From NCBI GenBank assembly GCA_963580285.1, contig OY757010.1:220739234-220803233 (forward strand): a stretch of DNA of 64,000 nucleotides. The letters run 5' to 3'. Of the stretch, positions 53,394-64,000 are shown piece by piece. A program made the position numbers and the translations under genes. The stretch comes from Lucinisca nassula (Eukaryota > Mollusca > Bivalvia > Lucinida > Lucinidae). The notes under the pieces are model-generated. The model was not told the DNA's origin, searched no databases, and saw only the letters and a program-made list of their open reading frames with translations. How positions within the stretch are numbered: position 1 is the stretch's first letter; every line of letters starts with the position of its first letter.

Positions 53394-54004
53394 TAAAACG
53401 GTTTGGTTAATGCACGAGTTTGCTGTTTATATGGGTAATCACCGGGCAATAGTTCTTGATACTGATCAGTTCTTGACATTGACCGGTGATAATGCCTGAC
53501 TTCGACACTGTTCTTGCGTAATGCAGGTCTTTTTTCAGATGAAATGGGAAACGATAATTCCTGGCAAAAACAACAAAAATTTGGCGCTGTCATATCGGGC
53601 GAGGCAGCTCCAAAATCAAACAAGGCAGACCCAGATCACCTCGGCGCCTCGGACAGCCCCATGCAAAATTGACCTCGGCTTACGGCCTCGAGCACTAGTG
53701 ACTGGGGTCATCGTCGGCGCCTCAGGACAATAGCTTTGACTTTGCCACAGACTGCCAAGGAATAAATGTATATTATATATTCTCATCGGTTGATCGAGCA
53801 CACCTTTTGCGTGATATACGTAATAAACTTGGCAAAGAATTATAACTTTTACAAAAAAAAAAAAAAAAAAAAACGACCTGACGGCCCAGCATAGCGAGAC
53901 TTGATTCGATCATCTAATACGTGTATTGGACCGAAAGTAATGAAAAGGCATCCATAGAGCAGCGAAATCAATGGAATTGGAACCGTTTGCACAGAATCCT
54001 GTTC
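53394..54004. other. Unassigned DNA with poly-A
   Basis: GC-rich patch 53620-53730; A run 53851-53872, perhaps the tail of a retrocopy I cannot identify. Confidence 0.4.
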
Positions 54005-54302
54005 AGCCCCCGCCCATCGGGGCTTGAAGAAATAGATTGGCTCAATGTTGCTTCCACGCAGAGCTGAACCTGACCGCACACGAGTACTGGCGCTTAGAGG
54101 ATCTAAACCTGCCCAGGCATAGCGGCGCGAGTCAGACCGTTCATGCTGATTAACCCTATTGATTTCATGTGGCGACAGAGCTTGAAATGTCATTTCATCT
54201 TAATGTTGGGTACAAGTCCCACAAAACTGGAAGTAGTGTCTCCAAATTGGCCTATACAGTGTTGACGGGGATGTTAAACCTCAGATTAAACAAACAAACA
54301 AA
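54005..54302 (+). mobile_element. S1 SINE-like element
   Basis: AGCCCCCGCCCATCGGGGCT to ATGTTAAACCTCAGATTAAA and an ACAAA tail. Confidence 0.8.
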
Positions 54303-54824
54303 CAGAATCCTGTTTCTATTATTTTTGGAAATAGTACGCTTTATTTCAATGACGGCACAGTAACCCTTTCTACACGCGCTTGTTAACACAATGAGATTTT
54401 ATATACTTCTATTTCCCCATAAATAATAACAATAGTTCGTCAGTAATTACTGACCATGACCAATCTTAACGCACCTGTTTGACTGATTAGACTAATTCTA
54501 GCTTCGTCATAACACAACGATAAAACACTCGTGTGCTAATACGCGTATTTCCTATTTCCAGAACTAACATGTTTGTTTTGTTTTGTTTTCAGATTTAAGG
54601 AGAATTGGAACACCTTCAGGGGAGGCAACTACTGCAAAAGTATTTTTGTCTCCCATGTCAAAAGGGGTCAACTCTTAAAGGTAATAATTTGCTCCTGAGG
54701 AGTGAATTCCTTCCTTTAAGAGTGGACCCCTTTTTCATGTGGACAGGGCTTGCAGAAAAGCGAACAGGAAGTTCCGAAAGTTGTCTCACTTTTGTGTTCC
54801 CATTCCCTTTAATTGTGTGATATT
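54303..54824. other. Unassigned DNA with a dispersed repeat
   Basis: 54595-54790 is the third copy of the repeat described at 4780. Confidence 0.5.
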
Positions 54825-54960
54825 TTCCCTTATTTCTAGTCCAAACATAGACAGTACCCACAATCTGTAGTTTAAGCAAAATAGGAATCTAATGTATACC
54901 TCTGTAAAAATCCCATTTTTCTCTATATAAAGTTGGATTGACATGGACTTGTTGACTTGA
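54825..54960. mobile_element. M-A partial
   Basis: TTATTTCTAGTCCAAACATA then TACCCACAATCTGTAG; the core has been deleted. Confidence 0.55.
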
Positions 54961-55568
54961 GGACACAGTAAGAACCAAAGAGCAAATATAAGAACCATAA
55001 GATATTTTAACGTGTCGTAATAGCTTTTCGTTAAGAAAGTGAAAATAACGTTTTCCATGAAACGTGATATAAGCTAAACTAAGAACAAAACTATACTTCA
55101 GTTGCTACAATCAGTAGCTTTTACTTCTTTAAATTGTTCCTTGTTTTCTACAACATGTTTTTTTCTGTTTTATGTTAACTTGTATATTTGGCACATACTG
55201 TGGGACCATGTTTTCAATGTGCATCTTGTGGCACCTTGATTAATTGCTAAGCAAACACGCATCCGCAGTAAGAATGTTGTAATAAATGCGCCTGGTTCCT
55301 GTGTACTTTCTATTTCTGTTTTCGTGATTTTCTCTCTTTGATCATCTTTATAACTGCTATCAAGAGATACAGAATTTAGTATTTACTGTTTGTTCCCAGA
55401 CTATAGTTCTAATTTAGTAAGCATTACAACATGATATGAGTCGCATCATATGAAAACCTGTTTAAGGAATGTGTGAACAAAAAGATGCGGATCAGCGCAT
55501 GCGCGCAGTCTGATCATGAGCTGTATTTTCGCTGCTTAATTAGTGCAGTGAATGCCTCTAGTTTCCAT
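54961..55568. other. Unassigned DNA
   Basis: No element recognised. Confidence 0.5.
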
Positions 55569-55888
55569 CACGAACACATGCCTATATAATTTTGACCCCC
55601 TTGAACCCCACTTTTATACAGTAAAACTTGGGTTTACAGAGGTAACCCTTGTTTTTTCTTATTTCTGCTCTAAAATATAGATTGTGGGTAGGCGTTAGAA
55701 CCGCCTAGATGAGGCGGTTCTAACGAGTACCGACAATCTATATTTTGTGATGAGACGGTTCTAACGAGTATCCACAATTTATATTTTGAGCAGAAATAAG
55801 AAAAATACCAGAATCTTTCATATTAAACTGTTCATGTTTTCAGCGATAAAGGTTACAATGTATTTGTATAGGTGTGTTTTCGTAATGT
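55569..55888. mobile_element. M-B MITE with duplicated arm
   Basis: Palindrome 55690-55745; an extra GACGGTTCTAACGAGTATCC arm at 55755. Right end TATAGGTGTGTTTTCGTAAT. Confidence 0.8.
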
Positions 55889-55994
55889 TTATATCTAAAT
55901 GTCCAATACTGGTCTGTGTAGCTGAAGAAGTTGGTTCAGTCCTAACCTGGTCAAACGCCATGATGTCAGGTTTTCTCACGACCGCTCCCACTCA

Positions 55995-56428
55995 TCACGT
56001 GAACCAGTCCGTGAAATGAACATCCCCTAAACCCCACTCCATACAGAGAAAACAGGGGCTTGCGTTATACATTATATTTCTAATTTCTGCACCAAGAAAA
56101 AGGTTGTGGGTACTCGCTAGAACCGACTCAATAAGGCGGTTCCAACGAGTAAGTCCAACCTGTATTAAGCAAGCACCTAAGGGAAAATGTGCTTGCTTAA
56201 GACAGGTGCTTGCTTAATACAGGCGAAATTTAACACATTCACCAATCATGGGAACTGAATGCCTGCTTGCTTAAGACAGGTTGCTTGCTTAATAGAGGTG
56301 GCCACTAAGACAGGTTTTACTGTACCCACATCCTATGTGTGCAGTATAAAGAAGAAAAATATCACACACTGTCATTTTAGTGATGTGAAAATAGTGCAGT
56401 ATGTCGCACGGGTGTGTTATCGTAATGT
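55995..56428. mobile_element. M-A MITE interrupted by M-K
   Basis: Left end CATCACGTGAACCAGTCCGT, half palindrome to GAGTA at 56151, then M-K, then CCCACATCCTATGTGTGC and the right end GGTGTGTTATCGTAATG. Confidence 0.8.
56152..56322. mobile_element. M-K MITE (171 bp) with clean TA site
   Basis: AGTCCAACCTGTATTAAGCA to TAAGACAGGTTTTACTG with TA at 56150-56151 and 56323-56324. The host M-A normally reads GAGTACCCAC, so the empty site is known. The inside repeats the AAGACAGGT/GCTTGCTTAA motif several times. Confidence 0.85.
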
Positions 56429-56611
56429 GATAAACTATAAGGTTATTGCACTGATAGTGTCGAACACTGTCTTAAGTTAGCCAAGCTCCGAGGTTATAAA
56501 ATATTTCAAATTCATGCTCAACTCACTTGAACATGAAATTTGTCCTGCTCATAAATTTTAAAATTCCAACAATTGCTTGCATTTTAAAGTTTACAAGCAG
56601 GACTAACAAAA

Positions 56612-56860
56612 CAGAAGTGAAGGCAATGATCAGATATTGATACTATTAACCCACAGCTCCCAGCAGTGACACCAAAGGGAAAAGAAACACAAACATGAAA
56701 TAGCTAGGTCCTAATGGAAACATCAATAGCGGAAAGCCAAAAGGCAAGTAATTTTCCCACAACATGGCCATTTGGCTATTCAAAACAAAAAAGATAAAAG
56801 CGATACACACACTCAGACACAAACCATAACACAAATAAACCGCGACAGAAGAACCGCCTA
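56612..56860 (-). repeat. R repeat
   Basis: AGAAGTGAAGGCAATGATCA to GCGACAGAAGAACCGCC. Confidence 0.75.
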
Positions 56861-58218
56861 AGAGCATTCTTTGCTGATCTTGGCCGACAAATTGTCTTTT
56901 TTGTTTTTATTTCGATACTTTTGAGCATTCAAACTCCATGTTCAAGTGCGTTCCACATAAAAAAAATCATAATTTCAGGAATTGGCCTGATCAGAGTCCT
57001 TATTACACACCATAAAGATGCCTGTTGACAACATCTTTCTTCATGCGAACAGTGAAGGCTGCATTCTGACGGAGGTCTGGCAGATGATCAGGCGGTCATG
57101 GATTCAATTTCTGCAAGGTCCGGCTATATGCTTTCGTTTAGATATAGGATAGTTTCTACATCTATTTGCCAGCCCCGCTGATTCTAGGCGCCGGTGTGTG
57201 TGTGTGTGGGGGGGGGGGGTAGGTGTCGGTTGCTGCAGTTGCTGACTACAGAATGTGTACAGTTGTAATGGGTTACTGTATTGCAGGGCTTGTCCTGCAC
57301 AGAAAGTGTCAAGTTTGAACTCTCCGAATCTAAATGACAGTAATAGTGTTGACTGATTCGCTAATTTCAAATCTACAAAAACAACAGAATTATTATCAAT
57401 AATCTTCTCTTACTGCATTAAGAGAGCCCTTTCAGCAATTGTTATCCATTAATGTCCAAATCAAGCTAGGCGTCAGACAAGCATAGCAACTTCGGACATT
57501 ATTTAAATGCAAATTTCAAGAGGACCATTTGATAAAGTTATACTCCAAGCTGGTTTTCCAGGTTTAACCTTTCGGTTTACGCCACTCGTGAAAATACTTC
57601 TTTCTGTGTTCATTCGGTGAAATAAAATATCCTCCATCTACATCAACTCCATCAGAATGTCTGATCAATGTCTAAATTGCACAGACATGGCTATGTTTGG
57701 AGCGGTACATTACAGCACGCCTCATTAGGAAATTGTCATTAAAAACAACAACATTACCTTAGAGGTGTATGTTGTTTATTCACCGTTAAAATTATGCAGG
57801 TGGAGCATCATGCGGACCAGCTGATTTCGGTGTATCACACTAGAGAATATTCTGTAGATTTTGGCTTCTCGCTGGCGCTAATTTACTAGAATTTCCATCA
57901 GTCAAGCATTTTATGTGTTGATTATGACACAGAGTAATGCCAATTTGAGGAAGGATGATTATCATCTTAAAGCAGATAAACTATGATACTTTAGTTTATA
58001 TCATGCACATTTAGTTTATACTAATTCATTTCAGTGCGATGAAAGCTCCAAGCTTATTGAATCGCTCTCGAACACTCATTCCGGATGTTATCACGCGAGC
58101 AAGAGAGAGGCAGCGAATTTTACACCACTGCTACCCATTTACACCTGGGTCGAGTGGGACATTGTCATAACGTGTCTTGCCCAAGATCACACCTCGCAAT
58201 TTATGCACATTTACACGT
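56861..58218. other. Unassigned intergenic DNA
   Basis: About 1.35 kb with only a (GT)n/poly-G tract at 57193-57220. No domains in the short open frames. Confidence 0.5.
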
Positions 58219-58801
58219 TTTGTTTGTTTTGTTTGATTTGAGGTTTAACGTCCCGGTCAACACTGTAAAGGTCATTTTGGAGACGCCGCTTTCGATTTTG
58301 TGGTACTTTTACCCAACATTGAGATGAAATGACATCTCAAGCCCTGCCACCCAATGAAACCTATAGGGTTTATAAGCCTGGACGGTCCGACTCGCACCGC
58401 TTTGCCTGGGCAGGCTTAGTGGAAATCTTCCACTGATCGTTCCAAGGCCGCTCTTCTGTGGCGATTTATTTATGTTGTTGTTTGTTACTTACTGTGTGTA
58501 TCACTTGTGTCTTTTTTTGGATGGTCATATGGCCATTTTGTGGGAAAGTAACTGTCCTTATGGCCTTCCTTTGTTTAGGTTTCCATTATGGTCTGGTCGC
58601 TTAATGTTTGTATTTCTTTCCCTTTGGTGTCTTTTATGGGTGGGGTTAGTTAATTGTATCAATTCCTGATCTTTGTTTTACTTCTACTTTAGATCCTCTA
58701 AGCGGTTTACTAGTTACTCGTGTGCGGGTCGGTGTCAGCTCTGCGTGGAAGCATCATGCAGCCCATCTATTTCTTCGAGCCCCGATGGGCGGGGGCCATC
58801 G
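58219..58801 (-). mobile_element. S1 SINE-like element split by R
   Basis: 11 bp duplication CATTTACACGT at 58208-58218 and 58802-58812. The R insertion lies at GGCTTA/GATCC in the middle of S1. Confidence 0.85.
58419..58687 (+). repeat. R 3' end inserted into S1
   Basis: GTGGAAATCTTCCACTGATC to TTTTACTTCTACTTTA. It starts at GTGGAAA and is 5'-truncated, as expected for target-primed insertion. Confidence 0.8.
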
Positions 58802-59213
58802 CATTTACACGTACCGTTACTTTCCGAAATAGTTCTTGTCAAGGCGTTCGCTTAAAACTACAGAAACCAATTCACAGAAATATTTTCTGAAATTAAAGAA
58901 TATAAAATTAAAGAATATATTTGTAATAATTAATAGAAAACATATTCAATGTCTCCGTCTGATCATGTTTCTTACTTTTGTTTCTGATATCTGCTTATGA
59001 TCGTTCAAATTACTCAGAAATAGAAGTGAAGGCAATGATAAGGAATCGGTTAAACCCACACCTCCCACCAGAGACACCGAAGGGAAAGAAATACAAACAC
59101 GAAATAACTAGACCATAATGGAAACATCAATAGAAAAAAAACGCCAAAAAGACAGTTACTTTCTCACAAAATGACCAATTGGCTATCCAAACAAACAATC
59201 AAAGACGAACTTT

Positions 59214-60655
59214 TCTGTTCACAAGAAGCAGGGGATATTCGGGTTTCTTCGAGCCCATCAGCCTAAACATTAGGAATCATCAAATATCGGGTATACTAAG
59301 TCAATTGAGCAGTTTGATATTTATGCTCGAGTGGCGTAGCACGGGGGCATGGATTGTACATGGGGTAGCGTGTGAATTTTTACATTAGTGACAAACAGGT
59401 TTATTGATGCGAGATCTCGATAACACTTACTGTATCGACTGTTGAATGTTGTATGAAACGATTTCATAAACAAATTTGTTATTGGAACCATGATTCGGCT
59501 AACGGTGGTTCAACGTTGGATAACCGTTGGCATGTTCCTGACCGGATGTACGCAGTTGCAGACAGCAAATGTTAGGAATTCGTCACAGTGAGTTGTCAGT
59601 CTATCGTAGGACAGGAACAGTAGCGGATTTGCAGAGAAGTCGACGCCCGAAGAGTACTAACGGACGCGATGACCGCCTTGTTGTCAATCAATCGTTACGC
59701 AGCCGGCGACTAACGTCATCAGATCTTCAGCAATACCTGCGCCGAGTAAGTGGGGTTTATCTTTCTAGACAGACGATCCGAAATAGCCTTCCGTCGAGTG
59801 ACCTTATGCACGCCGTCCGCAAGCTGTGCTGCCGTTGAAAGCTAGGCACCGTAGAGCATGTTTTGCGTGGTGTAGACAGCGCCGAGTTTGGAACATTAAT
59901 CAGTGTCCTCAAGTTATGTTCAGTGACGAATCACGGTTTAACTTGGACTTTCGTAATGGTCGTAGAAGACTCTGGCGTCGTACTGGTGAACGTTATACAG
60001 ACCCGGCTAGAGTTTCTCATGACCGAAAGCGGGGTCTGTTATGGGATGGGATAAACATACTTACTTTTACATATGTGCCAAGGCAGCGTTAGAGGACTGT
60101 ACTATCGTGATAACCTGTAGGCTCCTCACGTGATACCGTTCGCTCGACGCCACGGTCGTAGATTCATCTTTAAGGCGATAACGCTAGGGCTCATCAGGCT
60201 CGCGTCGTCACTGAGTACCTTCAACGGCAAAATATTCGGACAATACCATGGCCTGCGATAAGTCCAGACCTATCGCCCATCGAAAACGTATGGGACATCC
60301 TCGGGAAACGAGTCCGAAGCCTCGATCCGCCTCCAAGGACCCTGGGTGAGCTTGGTGCAGCACTTCAAGAAGAGTGGCGAAGGATCCCTCAGTTCACGAT
60401 TCTTAGACTAATTGGAAGTATGCGACGACGATGTATTGCCTGCTGTGACAATCGAGGCGGTCCAACACGTTTCTGAGGGCTTGCCATAAATGACGCTGAC
60501 ACTTGGAAGATCGGTCGCCGTGCCGCTACATAATGGCATGGATATTTGATAGTCCTTTGAATTAAATGCATCTTGGCATGGTAACGTTTTATTTATTTCC
60601 CAATATTCAGCCTGAAAGTACAATATCACAATATCCCCTACTTTTTGTGAACAGT
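59214..60655 (+). mobile_element. Tc1-like DNA transposon, dead
   Basis: Left TIR CTGTTCACAAGAAGCAGGGG (59215) and right TIR, read inversely from about 60654, CTGTTCACAAAAAGTAGGGG. About 1.44 kb, with a broken transposase between. Flanking TA is present on the right (TATA at 60655) but altered on the left. Confidence 0.8.
59490..60476 (+). pseudogene. Tc1-like DDE transposase, frameshifted
   Basis: Pieces in order: RWITVGMFLTGCTQLQTA (59510s), a frameshift at about 59567, RRTGTVADLQRSRRPKSTNG and DLQQYLRRVSGVYLSRQTIR (DNA-binding part), another break near 59830, then VMFSDESRFNLDF with the first catalytic Asp (about 59920). The second catalytic Asp lies at about 60176-60180, where a one-base loss shifts the frame before DNARAHQARVV. 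The final part holds SPDLSPIENVWDILGKRVRS with the catalytic Glu and ends at TGA 60474-60476. Spacing from DNARAH to PIEN is 34 residues, DD34E as in Tc1. Confidence 0.85.
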
Positions 60656-60876
60656 ATATAACAAGAAGAACAGCCTTGGATCGGTCAGTGAAAAGCAGTT
60701 CATGGAGGTGTGTGTGTGTGTGTGGGGGGGGGGGTTGTGTTGGCGGGGAGTGTATGTGTGTGTGTTGGGGGGGGGGGGGGCTTCAATCGATTTTATGCGG
60801 CCGCAATCCTATCCCTAACTTCCGTCGCGATTCAGACAAACAATGTGTTCAGACCGCATGACGGCTTAATAACTCA

Positions 60877-61161
60877 GTCGGATGCGCGTCTGACTGGTGA
60901 TCAGGAGAACGCGGGTTCGATACCTGCCGGGCTCGGCAACATTCGTTCATGTAGATTGATCATTAAATCTTTTCTACGGTCATTCTCTCCCTTTCGCTGA
61001 TTCAAGAAGGGCAGTTGTCAGTTTCTTGCGAAGGAATGTGCACTGTACTGGTTAACCGCTTACGTATAAGCCTGCCCAGGAAAGTGTGGATAGGTAGACT
61101 GATCGGCTCAAAATGACCTAAAATAGTGTTGACTGGGCCGTTAAACTCCAGTTCAAACAAA
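60877..61161 (+). mobile_element. S3 tRNA-derived SINE, full copy
   Basis: tRNA-like head (TCGGATGCGCGTCTGACTGG and B box GGGTTCGATACC), body ATTCAAGAAGGGCAGTTGTC, then an S1-like tail: CTGGTTAACCGCTTACG, CAAAATGACCTAAAATAG, TTGACTGGGCCGTTAAACTC. Imperfect 13 bp duplication GCTTAATAACTCA/GCTTTCTAACTCA (60864-60876, 61162-61174). Confidence 0.8.
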
Positions 61162-61250
61162 GCTTTCTAACTCATCGGTGCAACATCTCCGAGAACACAA
61201 AAATTCAATGAACCACAGAGATGAAACGATGGTTGTAAATGTAATCTAGT

Positions 61251-61600
61251 AAGAAAAGGCCACTCAGGAAAGGCCACAATCTAAGAATGCAGCCGTCTCA
61301 AGTCACCTATAGCACGTGACACGGAGGCACACACAAAAACAGACGAAACATGAACCAACGGCACAAAGCCAAATAATAAATGAGTCACTGCAAAATAACG
61401 ACCGCCTTGGGACCGTCAGTAGTAAAACAACTGGGGTGTGTGTCGGGGGGGGGGGGTGGGGGTGTGGGGGGGGGGGTGGGCTTCAACTCCAGCGTTTATG
61501 AAATTTCAACCCTCGCCCTCAGTACTAGTACAGTATCAAACATAATAACAATAACAAATTATTCCACATGGAGGCTTTCCAGCTCAACAATGAGCTAGAA
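61251..61600 (-). repeat. R-related repeat with G-rich tract
   Basis: Shares GGAGGCACACACAAAAACA with 47761. The GT/G-rich region 61436-61480 precedes GGCTTCAACTCC. CCTCGCCCTCAGTACTAGT matches 48282. Confidence 0.55.
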
Positions 61601-61652
61601 ATCCCTGAAAGTCACCCAGTAGTTTTAACTTGTCAGCACAATATCTCAAAAA

Positions 61653-61687
61653 TCATTTAAGCTAGCTAGAGCATCGAAACTTTATAT
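61653..61687 (+). repeat. Left 33-35 bp direct repeat around M-D
   Basis: ATTTAAGCTAGCTAGAGCAT through ACTTTATAT is repeated exactly at 61924-61956, on the other side of an M-D element. Confidence 0.95.
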
Positions 61688-61688
61688 G

Positions 61689-61923
61689 GGCCCCGTCAAG
61701 CGATTTTGGTACTTATCGCCTATGCGAGCAGCGAAGGTTCATGCGAGCCTGCGCATCCGCGCAGTCTCGCAAGAACCTTCGCTGCTCGCTCATACAAGCA
61801 GTGAATCAAGAGGACCCTTCAGACAGAAAGCCATATCCCTGGCCCCTGTGAATGGCTGGGTATGCGCAGTTAAAATTTGTCATGACGGAATGCTCGAAGA
61901 CACAAATTCGCTTGGCGGGGCTC
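61689..61923 (+). mobile_element. M-D MITE, copy 4, with long flanking repeats
   Basis: GGCCCCGTCAAGCGATTTTG to TTCGCTTGGCGGGGCTC. Immediate 5 bp flanks ATATG and ATTTA do not match; a 33-35 bp direct repeat is found instead. Confidence 0.85.
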
Positions 61924-62076
61924 ATTTAAGCTAGCTAGAGCATCGAAACTTTATATATAGATTGGTCGTGATGAGTAGCTGACCTGGCTTTAACTTTTGA
62001 ATACATTTTGAAAAAAAAACTTAATGAGTTCTTGCCCTTTGTAAACTTTGGGCATATTTTACCTTGACCGTAAAAT

Positions 62077-62310
62077 GAGCCCGCCAAGCGAATTTGTGTC
62101 TTCGAGCATTCCGTCATGACAAATTTTAACTGGGCATGCCCAGCCATTCAGAGGGGCCAGGGATATGGCTTTCTGTCTGAAGGTTCCTCTTGATTCACTG
62201 CTTGTATGAGCAAGCAGCGAAGGTTCTGGCGAGACTGCGCGGATGCGCAGGCTCGCCTGAACCTTCGCTGCTCGCATAGGCGATAAGTACCAAAATCGCT
62301 TGACGGGGCC
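62077..62310 (-). mobile_element. M-D MITE, copy 5
   Basis: Opposite orientation to copy 4 with about 150 bp between. Flanks AAAAT and CAAAT agree at 4 of 5 positions. Confidence 0.85.
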
Positions 62311-62482
62311 CAAATGTCTAAAAATGGATCTAGAGCCTTCATATTTTGTGATTATATTGATAGCAGTGAGAAGATGACTGATCAATTTTTAAATAAATTC
62401 TCAAAAATTCGTCATTAGTGAAAGCCCTTAGTAAAATTGGGCATTTTCACCTTGTCATCAAAATATCTAATAAAGGTTTATA

Positions 62483-63172
62483 CGACAGACTGCATGCATG
62501 GTAGTTAACCCAATCACGGTTGGCAACTTTGCTTCCCTCTTTAATTGCACGCCGGTGGGTCAGGCCTCAGATTCTATGACGGCTCCAACGTAAAGGCTTA
62601 TTGAGAATTAGAGAGATCTAATTCAAGGTAATGTTGGTTGGTGCCTGATCCTCTGTCTCTGGTCGGGCCCATCGGAGTCTAACTGTTGGTTTTCTTTTGC
62701 TCCAGCATTTCAGTGGTTTCTTGCTATCGAGTCCTCACCGTTGTCTCACCTCTGTGGTTCTATGAGTTTTTGTGTTCACGGAGATGTTGCACTGATGAGT
62801 TAGGAGGCCTTCATGCGGACTGAACAAATTATTTGTCTAAATCGCGACGGAAGTAAGGGCGAGGATTGTGGCCACGTAAAATCGATTTAAGCCCCCAGTG
62901 GAAATCATTCCACTGACCGTTCCAATGCGGTTCTTCTGTGGCGGTTTATTTATGGTGTTGTTTTTACTTACTGTGTGTATCACTTGTGTCTTTTTATTTT
63001 GGATGGCCATATGGCCATTTTGTGGGAAAGTAACTGTCCTTATGGCCTTCCTTTGTTTAGGTTTCCATTATGGTCTGGTCGCTTAATGTTTGTGTTTCTT
63101 TCCCTTTGGTGTCTTTGATGGGTGGAGTAAGTTAATTGTATCGATTCCTGATCTTTGTTTTACTTCTACTTT
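62483..63172 (+). mobile_element. R retroelement 3' end with ORF tail
   Basis: Codons 62483-62590 read RQTACMVVNPITVGNFASLF and NCTPVGQASDSMTAPT, stop 62591-62593, identical to the copy at 51748. Then the full R untranslated region to CTTTGTTTTACTTCTACTTT. 5' truncated near 62480. Confidence 0.75.
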
Positions 63173-63553
63173 GGAGTGAGAGCCTTAAAACTTGAAGAAT
63201 CCATTTGTAATTGTGAATAGATGTCCTGATTAGGTTTCAAAAAACACTCGGAAAATACTTCATGAGTTACGGTCCTTTATTAATACGGTTATTTTTCGTT
63301 GCCAGCAATATATCGAGAAAAAATAAATGAAAATTGAGTCTTTAAACTTGATGAATAGATTGGGCTTGATGAGTCCTAATAAAACTTATGAACTAATTCT
63401 ATTTTAGAGAGGGTTGTTAGGGGTGAGGTTTATGAATGACCCTTTGTATATTTGTGAATTTAAACCTTGTACGCAAGATATCTCAGCAACTTTCTGTTGC
63501 ATTGAAACGGAAACTTTAAAGGCTGTGGGGATGATGCGTAGGTAACCTGATTG
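63173..63553. other. Unassigned DNA
   Basis: No element recognised. Confidence 0.5.
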
Positions 63554-63812
63554 ACAATACGCAAACACGCCTATACAAATACATTGCCACCTTTATCGCC
63601 GACAATATGAACATTTATGATGAAAAATTGTGATATTTTTCTTATTTCTGCTCCAAATATAGATTGTGGGTACTCGTTAGAACCGCCTACTCACAATCTA
63701 TATTCTAGAGCAGAAATAAGAAAAATAAGGTTTACCCCTGTAAACCCCAGTTTTATTATATAAAAGTGGGGTTCGAGGGGGTCAAAACTATATAGGCGTG
63801 TTTTCGTGATGG
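63554..63812. mobile_element. M-B MITE with a shortened core
   Basis: Left end ACGCAAACACGCCTATACAA, right end TATAGGCGTGTTTTCGTGAT; one arm of the palindrome is lost (GAACCGCCTACTCACAATC). Confidence 0.8.
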
Positions 63813-64000
63813 AAAGTTTGATTTTTTTCTTGGGTTACAGCCCGTTGAAATTTTCCGTATATGTAAGCAATATATCAAAAAAAACTATAAGGGACAAACA
63901 GCATTAAGATAAAGAAATTGGGGACATGGTGTTTCATAAACACCAGCTCTAGATTATTAATTCATTTTTTATTTATTTATTTATTTATTTACTCATTTGT
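63813..64000. other. Unassigned DNA ending in an ATTT repeat
   Basis: 63966-63990 is an (ATTT)n tract. Confidence 0.6.

Larger units (their letters stand above)
59020..61250 (-). repeat. R repeat split by a Tc1 transposon and an S3 SINE
   Basis: R pieces at 59020-59213, 60656-60876 and 61162-61250 are in order and in one orientation. The middle piece has two (GT)n/poly-G blocks (60709-60780) at the usual poly-G position. Confidence 0.75.

Noticed and set aside
53851..53872. Poly-A tract as the end of a processed pseudogene
   Set aside because: No recognisable upstream coding sequence and no flanking duplication.
62775..62800. CTGATGAG in R copies as another hammerhead
   Set aside because: CACTGATGAG occurs (for example 62792), but no stem II, GAAA or closing stem I follows.

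Overview
This 64 kb window is eukaryotic, AT-rich and built almost entirely of transposable elements and repeats. I found no intact host gene, no rRNA and no convincing functional tRNA. Dense palindromic MITEs, several tRNA-derived SINEs, Penelope-like elements with GIY-YIG endonuclease, a PHD-finger LINE, a Tc1 element and minisatellites suggest a marine bivalve or other lophotrochozoan. The taxon is an inference from repeat style, not from a diagnostic gene.

Names used here: S1 = about 300 bp SINE-like family without an obvious tRNA head; S2, S3, S4 = tRNA-derived SINE families; R = about 550-700 bp 3'-UTR-like tail of a retroelement, usually 5'-truncated; M-A and M-B = about 280 bp foldback MITEs that share one central palindrome; M-C = palindromic MITE with TTAA flanks; M-D = about 235 bp MITE with 5 bp flanking duplications; M-E and M-F = further palindromic MITEs; M-K = pogo/Tigger-like MITE with TA flanks.

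Layout. 0-2 kb: a decayed PHD/endonuclease/reverse transcriptase LINE (minus). 2-9 kb: nested R, S1, M-F and M-K. 9.3-11.1 kb: a 41 bp satellite of exactly 33 units. 11-25 kb: M-A, M-B, S1 and S2 copies, a GIY-YIG fragment of one Penelope-like element, and a tandem dimer of a 383 bp unit in which each unit carries a consensus hammerhead ribozyme. 25.2 kb: a solo hammerhead element with a 22 bp target duplication. 26.4-32.0 kb: a Penelope-like element with hammerhead-type motifs in both terminal direct repeats, broken by six later insertions. 33.8-35.4 kb: a Helitron-like element with a 162 bp tandem core. 36-46 kb: MITEs of all families. 46-51 kb: minisatellites and a GATA tract. 51-64 kb: R copies that retain an ORF tail, S1 copies, M-D copies, and an R copy holding a Tc1 transposon and an S3 SINE.

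How parts fit together. Reverse-transcriptase sources (the LINE, the Penelope-like element, the unknown R element) sit beside non-autonomous families that appear to use them: four families end in a similar tail, and the hammerhead units resemble the ribozyme-bearing ends of Penelope-like elements. The strongest candidate for an unusual system is this set of five hammerhead or hammerhead-derived motifs in three sequence contexts.
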